Assembly: GCF_039973015.1 (NCBI RefSeq)
Contig: NZ_JBDWLT010000010.1
Span: forward strand, 558,001-622,000
Reading direction: 5' to 3'
Origin: Parvibaculum sp039973015
GTDB lineage: Bacteria > Pseudomonadota > Alphaproteobacteria > Parvibaculales > Parvibaculaceae
Length of the DNA stretch: 64,000 nucleotides
Part shown: in pieces, positions 44,909 through 53,162 of the stretch
Position numbering within the stretch: position 1 is the stretch's first letter
Layout: every line of letters begins with the position of its first letter
Notes under the pieces: generated by a model
What the model saw: the letters and a program-made list of their open reading frames with translations, nothing else
Database searches by the model: none
Told to the model about the DNA's origin: nothing
Program-made: the position numbers and the translations under genes

Positions 44909-45673
44909 ATGGGTTTGTTTGATCTCACAGGAAAAGTGGCCATCGTCACCGGCTCCACGAAGGGCATCGGTGAGGCGATCGTCCACCGTATGGCCGAACA
45001 CGGAGCAAAAGTCGTCGTGTCGAGCCGCAAGGGCGATGCCTGCGACAAGGTGGCCGGCGAAATCAATGCGAAGTATGCGGACAGCGCCATTGCCGTCCCC
45101 TGCAACATTTCCGACAAGGGCGATCTCGAACGCCTCGTCGACACGACGATGAAGAAATGGGGCCGCGTCGACAGCCTCGTCTGCAATGCCGCCGTGAACC
45201 CTTATTTCGGTCCCTCGAAGGATCTGCCGGACGACGCCTTCGACAAGATCATGTCGGCCAACATCAAGTCGAACCATTGGCTCGCGCATATGGTGTTGCC
45301 GCAGATGGTCGAGCGCAAGGACGGTTCGATCACCATCATCTCCTCCATTGGCGGCTTGCGCGGTTCGCCCATTCTCGGCGCCTATTGCGTGTCCAAGGCC
45401 GCCGACATGCAGCTCGCGCGCAATCTCGCGGTCGAATACGGCCCCTCGAATATCCGCGTGAACTGCATCGCCCCGGGCCTCATCAAGACCTATTTCGCCA
45501 AGGCGCTCTGGGACAATCCCGACATCCTGGAACGCTCCACGGCGGGCGCGCCCCTGAAGCGCATCGGCATGCCCGACGAGATCGCGGGCGCGGCGGTCTT
45601 CCTCGCGAGCCCCGCCGGCGCCTTCATGACCGGCCAGACCATGGTCATCGACGGCGGCGCGACCTCCGCCTGA
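44909..45673 (+). CDS. Short-chain dehydrogenase/reductase
   Basis: 254 residues from ATG 44909 with a GGGAGG site upstream. Rossmann glycine motif VTGSTKGIGEAIV, NAAVNP, catalytic Ser (IISSIGGLRGS) and YxxxK motif (YCVSKAADMQLA). The C-terminus TGQTMVIDGGAT is typical of classical NAD(P) SDRs. Closest to the DHRS4/FabG-like type; substrate not inferable. Confidence 0.9.
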   Translation: MGLFDLTGKVAIVTGSTKGIGEAIVHRMAEHGAKVVVSSRKGDACDKVAGEINAKYADSAIAVPCNISDKGDLERLVDTTMKKWGRVDSLVCNAAVNPYFGPSKDLPDDAFDKIMSANIKSNHWLAHMVLPQMVERKDGSITIISSIGGLRGSPILGAYCVSKAADMQLARNLAVEYGPSNIRVNCIAPGLIKTYFAKALWDNPDILERSTAGAPLKRIGMPDEIAGAAVFLASPAGAFMTGQTMVIDGGATSA

Positions 45674-45674
45674 T

Positions 45675-46127
45675 ATGAAGAGCGGCCCGCTCACCATCCG
45701 TTCCTTCGAGCCACGCGACCGCGCGGCATGGGACGAAATGTGGGCGGGCTATCTCGCTTTCTATGAGACGGCACTCGCGCCGGAAGTGAGCGAGGACACC
45801 TGGGCCCGCTTCGTGAACGCCGCCCCCGGCCATGTGGGCCTGATCGCGGAAGGGGCGGATGGCCCGCTCGGCTTTGCCCATGCGATCCTTCACCCCGGCA
45901 CATGGAGCCCCCGGCCGGTCTGCTATCTCGAAGACCTCTATGTGAACGAGGCGGCGCGCGGCCGCGGCGCAGGCCGCGCATTGATCGAGGCACTGGCTGA
46001 AAAAGGCCGGGCCGAAGGCTGGCTCCGCCTCTACTGGCAGACCGCGCGCACCAACAACACCGCGCAGTTTCTTTACGACAAGCTCGCCCGGCGAACGGAC
46101 TGGCTGCGTTACGAGCTTGACCTCTGA
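45675..46127 (+). CDS. GNAT family N-acetyltransferase
   Basis: 150 residues, one GNAT domain: FAHAILHPGTWSPRP, CYLEDLYVNEAARGRGAGRALIEAL (acetyl-CoA-binding loop) and a C-terminal LYWQTARTNNTAQFLYDKLA. It starts only 1 base after the dehydrogenase stop, so it is translationally coupled to it. Substrate unknown. Confidence 0.9.
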   Translation: MKSGPLTIRSFEPRDRAAWDEMWAGYLAFYETALAPEVSEDTWARFVNAAPGHVGLIAEGADGPLGFAHAILHPGTWSPRPVCYLEDLYVNEAARGRGAGRALIEALAEKGRAEGWLRLYWQTARTNNTAQFLYDKLARRTDWLRYELDL

Positions 46128-46174
46128 GCACGAATGACCATTTGTTCTTCTTGGGTCATCGGGGAGAAGCAATC

Positions 46175-47026
46175 ATGAAATCTGTCGTCGTCACGGGCGT
46201 ATCCACCGGCATCGGACATGCCGCAGCCAGGGTGCTTGCGGACAAGGGCTTTCACGTCTTCGGTTCCGTCCGCAAGGAAGCGGATGCAGAGCGCCTGAAA
46301 AAGGAGCTCGGCGGCAAGTTCACCCCGCTCATTTTCGACGTGACGGACGAAGCCGCCGTGCGGCGCGGCGCGGAAACGGTCCGCGCGGCGCTCAAGGGCG
46401 AGACGCTGGCCGGCCTCGTCAATAATGCGGGCATTGCCGTTTCCGGCCCGCTCATCGAGGTGGACCCGGATGACTTCCGCAAGCAGATGGATGTGAACGT
46501 CACGGGCCCCTTTCTCGTCACGCAGGCCTTTGCGCCGCTGCTTGGTGCGGATAGCACGCTGAAAGGCACGCCCGGCCGCATCGTCAACATTTCCTCCGTG
46601 GGCGGCATTCGCGCCATGCCCTTCATCGGCCCCTACGCAGCCTCGAAATTCGCCATTGAAGGTTTCTCCGAGGCGCTCCGCCGTGAACTCATGCTGTTTG
46701 AAATTCCCGTCATCGTCATCGGCCCCGGCCCCGTGAAGACGGCGATCTGGGACAAGGCAGAAGAGATCGACATCGCGCGCTATTCGAACTCGCCCTATCT
46801 GCCGATCCTCGAAAAATTCCAGAAAGTCTTCATCCAGCAGGGGCGCGAGGGCTATCCGGCCGAGCGTCTGGGGCGTCTCATCCACAAGGCGCTGACGGTG
46901 CCGAACCCCAAGATCCGCTATTCGGCCGTGAAGGGCCGCCTCGCCGAAAAGCTGATGATGGCGCTCGCCCCGAAGACCATGCTCGACAAGATGATCGCCA
47001 ACATGCTGGGGCTGAAGAAGCCGTAG
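46175..47026 (+). CDS. Short-chain dehydrogenase/reductase
   Basis: 283 residues from ATG 46175 (GGGGAG upstream). Motifs: VTGVSTGIGHAAARVL, VNNAGIAVSGP, ISSVGGIRAMP and YAASKFAIEG. The C-terminal extension with ALAPKTMLDKMIANMLGL resembles retinol/hydroxysteroid-type SDRs. Not similar enough to the SDR at 44909 to be a recent copy. Confidence 0.9.
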   Translation: MKSVVVTGVSTGIGHAAARVLADKGFHVFGSVRKEADAERLKKELGGKFTPLIFDVTDEAAVRRGAETVRAALKGETLAGLVNNAGIAVSGPLIEVDPDDFRKQMDVNVTGPFLVTQAFAPLLGADSTLKGTPGRIVNISSVGGIRAMPFIGPYAASKFAIEGFSEALRRELMLFEIPVIVIGPGPVKTAIWDKAEEIDIARYSNSPYLPILEKFQKVFIQQGREGYPAERLGRLIHKALTVPNPKIRYSAVKGRLAEKLMMALAPKTMLDKMIANMLGLKKP

Positions 47027-47055
47027 GCGTGCCTGACGCCTCAAGAGCCGCCATA

Positions 47056-47082
47056 TTGACAATTATACGTACAAATGACAAT
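47056..47082 (+). promoter_or_regulatory. Possible BrnA operator/promoter region
   Basis: TTGACAATTATACGTACAA, with direct repeats TGACAAT at 47057 and 47076 and a TACGTA palindrome, immediately before or over the brnT start. Family knowledge: BrnA represses its own operon. Confidence 0.3.
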
Positions 47083-47383
47083 ATTTGGCTACGAATGGGA
47101 CGAACGGAAGAACCGCGCCAATCTTGAGAAGCATGGTCTTTCCTTTGATCTGGCGGTCGAGATTTTCACGGAGCCCGTTCTCGTCGCCGAAGACTCCCGC
47201 CGCTACGAAACGGCGCATGGGGTCGAGCGGCGCTTCATCGCCGTCGGCGAAATCGACGGCATTGTTGTGATCGTCGTCGTCTACACATGGCGCGGCGAGA
47301 AAAGACGGATCGTCTCGGCACGAAAGGCCAACAGGAATGAGCGCAAAGCCTACAAGGAGTGGCGCGAAGCCCAAGCGGGATGA
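47075..47383 (+). CDS. brnT: BrnT family type II toxin
   Basis: RelE-like ribonuclease toxin, 102 residues: FGYEWDERKNRANLEKHGLSF opening with conserved D/E-K, a central RRFIAVGEIDGIVVIVVVYTWRGEKRRIVSARKANRNERKAY block with the Arg and Lys residues of the active site. No ribosome site precedes the ATG, so it may be leaderless. The brnA start lies inside its 3' end (47-base overlap). Confidence 0.92.
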   Translation: MTIFGYEWDERKNRANLEKHGLSFDLAVEIFTEPVLVAEDSRRYETAHGVERRFIAVGEIDGIVVIVVVYTWRGEKRRIVSARKANRNERKAYKEWREAQAG

Positions 47384-47624
47384 AGAGCTTGCGCGGCTGA
47401 AAGCGAAGCTGGACAGGGAGATCGATTATTCCGACATTCCCGAACTCGGGCCCGACTTCTTCCGCGCCGCGAAAATGTTGATGCCGGAAGCCGCCCAGCC
47501 CGTCACCATGCGCCTCGACCGCTCGGTGATCGAGTTCTTCAAGAAGCAGGGTCCAGGCTATCAGAGCCGTATCAATGCCGTTTTGCGGGCCTATGTGGAA
47601 ACTGTCGGCAAGGCGGAGAAGTAG
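47337..47624 (+). CDS. brnA: BrnA family antitoxin
   Basis: 95 residues; binds BrnT and represses the operon. Charged N-terminus (about 1-40), then a ribbon-helix-helix DNA-binding domain: VTMRLDRSVIEFFKKQGPGYQSRINAVLRAYV, the usual BrnA signature. It overlaps the toxin gene by 47 bases in another frame. Confidence 0.92.
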   Translation: MSAKPTRSGAKPKRDEELARLKAKLDREIDYSDIPELGPDFFRAAKMLMPEAAQPVTMRLDRSVIEFFKKQGPGYQSRINAVLRAYVETVGKAEK

Positions 47625-47769
47625 GTGCTTTTTCGCCGTCAGGCACGGTGCCGCCGATAATTCCGCCCCACGGAATTCCTTTCAAGCATTGTAGACAATC
47701 TCTCTCCCGCGAGTACGCTTCGGCGCAAATCGCTCGCGCCCGTTTCCGGGGGCAAAAAGGGAGAGAAAC

Positions 47770-49101
47770 ATGGCCGACCTTCTCGCGACCGCCGCGCGCT
47801 TCATCGACAACGACATCTATGAAGGCGCGGGGCTGGTCAACCGCCCGACGACCGAGCTGTCGGAGGTCGCCGATGGCGTCGCCCTCATCGAGGCCTTCTC
47901 CCATGTCGTCGCCTTCCGCACCGGTGACGGCCTCGTCCTCTTCGATACGAGCCTGGAAGCCTTCGCAGGCGGCGTGATGAAGTCGCTCCGCAAATGGTCC
48001 GACGAACCCGTCGCCCATATCTGCTACACGCATGGCCATGCGGACCATGTCGGCGGCACCGGCGCCATTCTCTGCGAGGCTTGCGAGAAGGGCCACCCGC
48101 GCCCGCGCATCACCGGCCATGAAAATGTGAGCCCGCGCTTCCGCCGCTACGAGCAGACCAACGGCTACAACTTCACCATCAATGCGCGCCAGTTTGCGCC
48201 CGCCACCGAACTGCGCATGGGGGGCGGCGCGGATAACAGCGGCGGCAAGCCGCCGGTCCGCCGCTTCGGTCCCGATCCCTGGGTCGATCCCGATGTCACC
48301 TTCCGCGACGCGATGGAGTTCCGCGCGGGCGATCTCCGCTTCGATCTGCGCCATGCCATCGGCGAGACGGATGATCATCTCTGGGCCTGGGTGCCGGAGC
48401 ACAAGGCGATCTGCTCGGGCGATTTCGTCACCTGGGTTTTTCCCAATGCAGGCAACCCGCAAAAGGTGCAGCGCTACCCGCTCGAATGGGCGAAGGCGCT
48501 GCGCGAAATGGCGGCGAAGGAGCCCGAGCTTCTGCTTCCCGCGCATGGTCTTCCCATCGCCGGCAAGGCGCGCATTGCGGGCGTCCTCGATACCATCGCC
48601 TCCGCGCTCGAATTCCTCGTCTCCCGCTCGCTCGACATGATGAATGACGGCGCACGCCTCGACGATCTGATCCATGGCGTGAAGCTGCCCGCGCATTTCA
48701 TGGACAAGCCTTACCTCAAGCCCGTCTATGACGAGCCGGAATTCATCATCCACAATATCTGGCGCCTCTATGGCGGCTGGTATGACGGCAATCCGTCGCG
48801 CCTCAAGCCCGCGCCCGATGCCGCCGTCGCCGCCGAGATCGCGCATCTCGCGGGCGGCGTCGCAAAGCTTTGCGCCCGCGCGGAAACCCTCGCCGCCACC
48901 GGCAAGGAAGAGGATATGCGTCTTGCCTGTCATCTGGTCGAAGCCGCGACGCTCGCCGAGCCGGAAAACCGCGATGCGCATATGGCCCGCGCCAATGTCT
49001 ATGGCGCGCGCCGCAAGACCGAACTCTCGCTTATGTCGAAAGGCGTCTTCGGCTGGGCCGAGCGCGAAAGCGCGCACAAGGCGGGCAAGAACGACGTGTA
49101 G
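47770..49101 (+). CDS. Metallo-beta-lactamase-fold hydrolase, alkylsulfatase-like
   Basis: 443 residues: an MBL domain (about 30-240) with metal motif THGHADHVGG, further His/Asp ligands in HAIGETDDHLW and PAHGLPI, then an alkyl-sulfatase dimerisation-type helical domain (about 290-430; IIHNIWRLYGGWYDGNPSRLKP). The latter sequence is the hallmark of the SdsA1/YjcS family, but the C-terminal SCP2-like domain is missing. Hydrolysis of alkyl sulfates or related esters is likely but not shown. ATG 47770 has GGGAGAG upstream. Confidence 0.82.
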   Translation: MADLLATAARFIDNDIYEGAGLVNRPTTELSEVADGVALIEAFSHVVAFRTGDGLVLFDTSLEAFAGGVMKSLRKWSDEPVAHICYTHGHADHVGGTGAILCEACEKGHPRPRITGHENVSPRFRRYEQTNGYNFTINARQFAPATELRMGGGADNSGGKPPVRRFGPDPWVDPDVTFRDAMEFRAGDLRFDLRHAIGETDDHLWAWVPEHKAICSGDFVTWVFPNAGNPQKVQRYPLEWAKALREMAAKEPELLLPAHGLPIAGKARIAGVLDTIASALEFLVSRSLDMMNDGARLDDLIHGVKLPAHFMDKPYLKPVYDEPEFIIHNIWRLYGGWYDGNPSRLKPAPDAAVAAEIAHLAGGVAKLCARAETLAATGKEEDMRLACHLVEAATLAEPENRDAHMARANVYGARRKTELSLMSKGVFGWAERESAHKAGKNDV

Positions 49102-49122
49102 CGCCCGGTACCGCCCGCATTC

Positions 49123-49175
49123 ACACCTCCGCCTCGCGGGGAGGTCGAAAATCCTGGGGATTTTCGGGTGGGGGG
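49123..49175 (+). repeat. AATTTTCG-family repeat copy
   Basis: CACCTCC.. hairpin with GGGGAGGTCGAAAATCC, TGGGGATTTTCGGGTGGGGGG; a shorter spacer than in the 39610 copy. Confidence 0.88.
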
Positions 49176-49224
49176 CTTCTTCCGCTCTCGGCACCCGGCA
49201 AAAGCCTCTCGACCGAAGTAACCC

Positions 49225-49260
49225 GGAACAAAAAACCTCCCGGCCGAAGCCGGGAGGTTG
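49225..49260 (-). terminator. Rho-independent terminator with no assigned upstream gene
   Basis: Stem AACCTCCCGGC / GCCGGGAGGTT (49235-49245 with 49250-49260), four-base loop, followed on the minus strand by TTTTTTGTTCC. On the + strand no T-run follows. No minus-strand gene is known between here and the plus-strand OLD gene. Confidence 0.85.
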
Positions 49261-49500
49261 AAATGTGCGGACCCGTTCGAGGGGGAGGGGGGAGGAAGCG
49301 GGCCCGCCTTAGAGGGAACAATACTCAGATAGGGTCGCCCTCCGCCGCCTCCAAGGGCTTCCCCCTGCGGCGGGACGTCGCGGGAAGCGAAGCGGGCGGC
49401 GGACAAGCCGCACCGCGCGCCGCAAGGCGGCATCCGAGCGGAAAAGGGAGACACGCTCTTTCCTGCTTGGTGCGTTTGCCGAGCGGGAGCGAAGGTTCAC
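49261..49500 (-). ncRNA. Candidate structured RNA ending at the 49235-49260 terminator
   Basis: Inferred only from the orphan terminator plus strong self-complementarity (GGAATG..CATTCC near 49519, GGCGGCGGA pairings, GAGCG..CGCTC). It might be a 6S-type RNA or a small regulatory RNA; I could not match it to a family. The 5' end is unknown. No ribosomal site or plausible protein supports a coding alternative. Confidence 0.25.
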
Positions 49501-49553
49501 GCGGAATGCAAGAGCCATTCCTCTGCTAAGATGCGTTGTAGGGGAGATTCGCG

Positions 49554-51341
49554 ATGGAAAACGTCGATCAATTCACTCGAGTTGAATTCAAAAACTTCAA
49601 AGCTTTCAAAGCATTTGCGATAGATTTAAGACATTTCAACATACTCGTTGGCCCTAATAACGCAGGCAAATCGACGATCCTTGCCGCCTTTCGCATACTG
49701 GCTTCAGGAATGAGGCGTGCGAGGGCGCGCAAGCCCACTTTTGTGCGTGGGCCTCTGGGCGCCGTGCGTGGATACGAAGTTGATCTTTCCTCAATCTCGG
49801 TAGCGGAAGAGAACATTTTCTACAACTATGACGACTCTGAGTCCGCCCATGTGGTCTTCAAGCTATCTAATCGCAACACGTTGACGCTTTACTTCCCGGA
49901 GCAGGGCGTCTGCTATCTGTTGCCGGAAACCAAATCTCGCCCCGTCACTACTCCGAGCGGATTTCGCGCTCAGTTTAACTGCCAAATAGGTTTTGTTCCG
50001 ATACTCGGTCCCGTAGAGCATCATGAGCAACTCTACGAAGAAGAGGCTGCGCGACTTGCCCTATTTAACTATCGGGCGGCAAGAAACTTTCGGAATATCT
50101 GGTACCACCGACCAGAAAAGTTTGAGGATTTCAGAGAGGCGCTTCGTCAGACCTGGCCCGGCATGGATATTTTGCCGCCAGAAGTTGACACAAGTCACAG
50201 CAAGCCACGTTTACATATGTACTGCCCAGAGCAACGTGTGCTGAGAGAACTCTTCTGGGCAGGGTTCGGCTTTCAGGTTTGGTGTCAGATGCTCACGCAT
50301 CTAATCCAATCCCGAGATGTGTCGATGTTTCTAATCGATGAGCCGGACATCTATCTTCATTCAGATTTGCAGAGGCAGCTTCTCGGATTGCTCCGAAACC
50401 TAGGCCCGGATGTTTTGTTGGCAACTCACTCCACGGAAATTATCTCCGAGGCCGAAGCGGATGACATTTTGCTGGTTAACAAAGTACGGCGCAGCGCGAA
50501 AAGAATTCAAGACCCATCTCAGCTCACCGAAGTTTTTAGCGCCTTGGGCTCAAACATGAACCCCATCCTGACTCAACTGGCGAAGACACGCCGTGCTGTG
50601 TTTGTGGAAGGGAAAGACTTTCAGATACTGGGAAAGTTTGCCAGAAAATTGGGGGAGGACGGCGTGGGTTCGCGTCGAGATTTCGCGGTAGTGCCTGTCG
50701 AGGGGTTTAATCCTGAGAGAGTGCGCATCCTGAAGTCGGGTATGGAAACCACGCTCGGAGCAAAGATTCTCTCAGCCATTGTTCTCGATAGAGACTACAG
50801 GTGTGAAGAAGAGTGCCGAGAGATAGTGACCCAATGTAAGAAATTTTGTGATTATGCTGTGGTTCATAGTTGCAAGGAGATTGAGAATTTTCTTCTGGTG
50901 CCGACCGCGATTGATCGCGCTCTATCGTATCGAGTGGGCGACAAAGTTAGACGTACTGGCGTTGCGGCTGAATTTGAGCCGTGCACGGAAGGTGTGCTCG
51001 AAGAGTTTTCAGTTTTGAAAAAAAACTACATTCAATCGCAATTGATTGCAGAGCGCCGACGGTATGGAAGGGAATCTGGGACCACTTTGCATGAATCGCA
51101 GTTGACGGAGTCAACTCTAGAGGCATTCGAACGTGATTGGTCGAATCCGAGCAAGAAACTGAATCTTATTCCCGGTAAAGATGCTATCGGCTTTATAAAT
51201 AGGAGTGCGCAGGCTTCGCATGGTGTGAGCGTGACGGCTACGGCAATAGTCGACGCAATGAAGATGGAAGAACTTCCGAAGAACATGCGCGATTTGATAG
51301 GTATGTTGGCGGAGTTTTCGTCCGCAAAGCCAAATACCTGA
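49554..51341 (+). CDS. OLD family ATP-dependent endonuclease (AAA ATPase + TOPRIM)
   Basis: 595 residues. N-terminal SMC/ABC-type ATPase: Walker A GPNNAGKST (33-41), Walker B SMFLIDEPDIYLH (about 256-268), H-loop LLATHSTEI (about 287). C-terminal TOPRIM-like domain: VFVEGKDFQIL (Glu, about 350) and IVLDRDY (Asp-x-Asp, about 409-412), then a helical tail. OLD proteins cut DNA and many are phage-defence effectors (P2 Old, GajA, retron Eco8). No partner (helicase, reverse transcriptase or AriB-like gene) is next to it, so this fits the stand-alone class 1 type. Base composition is visibly AT-richer than its neighbours and codon use differs, suggesting recent acquisition. GGGGAG precedes ATG 49554. 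Confidence 0.85.
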   Translation: MENVDQFTRVEFKNFKAFKAFAIDLRHFNILVGPNNAGKSTILAAFRILASGMRRARARKPTFVRGPLGAVRGYEVDLSSISVAEENIFYNYDDSESAHVVFKLSNRNTLTLYFPEQGVCYLLPETKSRPVTTPSGFRAQFNCQIGFVPILGPVEHHEQLYEEEAARLALFNYRAARNFRNIWYHRPEKFEDFREALRQTWPGMDILPPEVDTSHSKPRLHMYCPEQRVLRELFWAGFGFQVWCQMLTHLIQSRDVSMFLIDEPDIYLHSDLQRQLLGLLRNLGPDVLLATHSTEIISEAEADDILLVNKVRRSAKRIQDPSQLTEVFSALGSNMNPILTQLAKTRRAVFVEGKDFQILGKFARKLGEDGVGSRRDFAVVPVEGFNPERVRILKSGMETTLGAKILSAIVLDRDYRCEEECREIVTQCKKFCDYAVVHSCKEIENFLLVPTAIDRALSYRVGDKVRRTGVAAEFEPCTEGVLEEFSVLKKNYIQSQLIAERRRYGRESGTTLHESQLTESTLEAFERDWSNPSKKLNLIPGKDAIGFINRSAQASHGVSVTATAIVDAMKMEELPKNMRDLIGMLAEFSSAKPNT

Positions 51342-51460
51342 ATCGCAGCATTCAGGGATGTGTGATCTTCCGCCTCACATAACTCCCTTCGTGAATCTCG
51401 CGGTCGGCGGCAAGAAGTGAAGACTCTTCATCTGGACAATTCACAACATATTAAACGCGC

Positions 51461-51530
51461 GGGGGTAACTGCGCCCTTTATGACGTTTCAGTGACGTTCG
51501 TGTGACGGTGGGCGTGAGTTATGCCCGGTA
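51461..51530 (+). repeat. 70-bp direct repeat, copy 1
   Basis: Shares 64 of 70 bases with copy 2 by eye, including GACGTTTCAGTGACGTTCGT and TGACGGTGGGCG. Followed by the hairpin CGGGGACAA / TTGTCCCCG (51567-51596). Confidence 0.92.
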
Positions 51531-51701
51531 GCTTGCGAGCTGTGCATGATCGCGGAAGCTGTAATGCGGGGACAATGTGCCGCCATTTTGTCCCCGAACG
51601 GGGGCGGGGGTAAAGCGGATGGCGTCTCCCGGTTGGCTCGTCCCGCTCGGGAAACCGGGTCGGGGAAGCGCGCACCCTGAACGCGGGGATAAACCGCAAT
51701 C

Positions 51702-51771
51702 GGGGATAACCGCGCCGTTTACGACGTTTCAGTGACGTTCGTGTGACGGTGGGCGCGAGTTATGCCCGCTA
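51702..51771 (+). repeat. 70-bp direct repeat, copy 2
   Basis: Second copy, 241 bases after the first; also followed by a GCGGGGACA / TGTCCCCGC hairpin (51783-51808). Confidence 0.92.
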
Positions 51772-51772
51772 C

Positions 51773-51808
51773 GCAAAAGGAAGCGGGGACAAGTTGCCCT
51801 GTCCCCGC
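51773..51808 (-). terminator. Terminator of the aminotransferase gene
   Basis: GCGGGGACA (51783-51791) with TGTCCCCGC (51800-51808), followed on the minus strand by TTCCTTTTGCG. It is 29 bases after the stop codon. Confidence 0.7.
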
Positions 51809-51836
51809 CTGATTTTATCCGTATAAGGAATGCTTC

Positions 51837-53162
51837 TCACGACACCTTGTCGAGCGTCCGGCGGAACTTGTCGAAGGCCTCGTCGATATGCTTTTCCTCC
51901 GCGATGAGCGGCGGCGAGAAAGCGATGGTGTCGCCCGACACGCGGACCATCATGTTCTCCTCGTGGAAGGCGATGCGCATCGCGTCGAAGCCGCGCTTGC
52001 CGGGCAGTCCCTCGACGGGCGCGAGGTCGAAGGCGGCCACGAAACCGATGGTGCGGATGTCCTGCACGAGGCCGTGATCCTTGAGGCCCATCGCGGCCTC
52101 CGCCATGACGGGCTCCATCTTTTTCGAGCGCTCGAACAGCCCCTCGTCGCGGTAGAGGTCGAGCGTCGCGAGGCCCGCAGCGGCGGCAAGCGGATGGCCC
52201 GAATAAGTGTAGCCGTGGAAGAGGTCGATCATGTGGTCCGGGCCTGTCTGGTAGGCCTCGTAGATATGCTTGCGCACCACGCAGCCGCCCATCGGCACGG
52301 TGCCCGACGTGACGCCCTTCGCAAAAGTCATGATGTCTGGCGTGACGCCGAAGCGTTCCGCTGCCGTCGCGTGGCCAAGCCGTCCGAAGCCTGTGATGAC
52401 TTCATCGAAAATCAAAAGGATGCCGTGCTTGTCGCAAAGTTCGCGCAGCCGCTTGAGATATCCCTTCGGCGGCGGAAGGACGCCCGTCGAGCCGGCCATC
52501 GGTTCCACGATGACGGCCGCGATGGTCGAGGCATCGTGAAGCTCGACCATGCGCTGCAATTCGTCGGCGAGATGCGCACCCCATTCGGGCTCGCCCACGG
52601 TGAAGGCCTGCTCGGCACGGTTATAGGTATGCGGCAGGTGGTCCGTGCCCGAGAGCAGCGGGCCGTAGAACTTGCGGTTCGCGACCATGCCGCCGACCGA
52701 GATGCCGCCGAAGCCGACGCCGTGATAGCCGCGCTCGCGGCCGATGAGGCGCGTGCGTGTGCCCTCGCCATTCGCACGGTGATAGGCGATCGCCATCTTG
52801 AGCGCGCTGTCGGCGGCTTCCGAGCCTGAATTGCAGAAGAACACATGATCGAGGTCGCCGGGTGCCATTTCCGCGATGCGGCTCGCAAGTTCGAAGACCT
52901 TGGGATGACCGAACTGGAAGGAGGGGGCGAAATCGAGTTCGCCCGCCTGCGCCTGGATCGCCTTCACGATGGGCTCGCGGCAATGGCCCGCATTGGAGCA
53001 CCACAGCCCTGCCGTTGCGTCGAGCACCGCCGTCCCGTCCGGCTTGTAATAATACATGTCCTTCGCGCGCGAAACGATGCGCGGCTCGCGTTTGAACTGA
53101 CGGTTCGGCGTGAAGGGCAGCCAGAAGGATTCGAGATCGTTCGGCATCGCGTCGGCACTCAT
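51837..53162 (-). CDS. Class III omega-aminotransferase (beta-alanine:pyruvate type)
   Basis: PLP-dependent aminotransferase moving an omega-amino group from substrates such as beta-alanine to pyruvate. ATG 53162 (GGAGA upstream), 441 residues. Family features: FWLPFTPNRQFK opening, the pyruvate-type LWCSNAGHCREPI, FFCNSGSEAADSALKMA, LIFDEVITGFGRLG (Asp) and TFAKGVTSGTVPMGG with the PLP lysine. Divergent from an XRE-cupin regulator, which probably controls it. Confidence 0.9.
   Translation of the reverse strand: MSADAMPNDLESFWLPFTPNRQFKREPRIVSRAKDMYYYKPDGTAVLDATAGLWCSNAGHCREPIVKAIQAQAGELDFAPSFQFGHPKVFELASRIAEMAPGDLDHVFFCNSGSEAADSALKMAIAYHRANGEGTRTRLIGRERGYHGVGFGGISVGGMVANRKFYGPLLSGTDHLPHTYNRAEQAFTVGEPEWGAHLADELQRMVELHDASTIAAVIVEPMAGSTGVLPPPKGYLKRLRELCDKHGILLIFDEVITGFGRLGHATAAERFGVTPDIMTFAKGVTSGTVPMGGCVVRKHIYEAYQTGPDHMIDLFHGYTYSGHPLAAAAGLATLDLYRDEGLFERSKKMEPVMAEAAMGLKDHGLVQDIRTIGFVAAFDLAPVEGLPGKRGFDAMRIAFHEENMMVRVSGDTIAFSPPLIAEEKHIDEAFDKFRRTLDKVS

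Larger units (their letters stand above)
49102..49553. other. Gene-free region between MBL hydrolase and OLD nuclease
   Basis: 452 bases. It holds one AATTTTCG repeat (49123), a strong minus-strand terminator (49225-49260), a GC-rich, strongly self-pairing stretch (e.g. TCCGCCGCC at 49341 with GGCGGCGGA ending about 49403) and the upstream region of the OLD gene with a TAAGAT at 49527. A 69-codon minus-strand frame (49309-49518) is arginine-rich and probably not a gene. Confidence 0.6.
51342..51836. other. Gene-free region with duplicated unit after OLD gene
   Basis: 495 bases. Contains two copies of a 70-bp sequence (51461, 51702), a GGGGACAA hairpin after each, and a GC-rich stretch (51600-51690) without an ORF. 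The last 60 bases carry the terminator of the aminotransferase gene. Confidence 0.7.

Noticed and set aside
49309..49518. 69-codon minus-strand ORF before the orphan terminator
   Set aside because: Arginine-rich, no ribosome site and no similarity; a structured RNA is the better reading.
49554..51341. Gabija, PARIS or retron assignment for the OLD protein
   Set aside because: No UvrD-like helicase, AriB-like or reverse transcriptase gene lies beside it.
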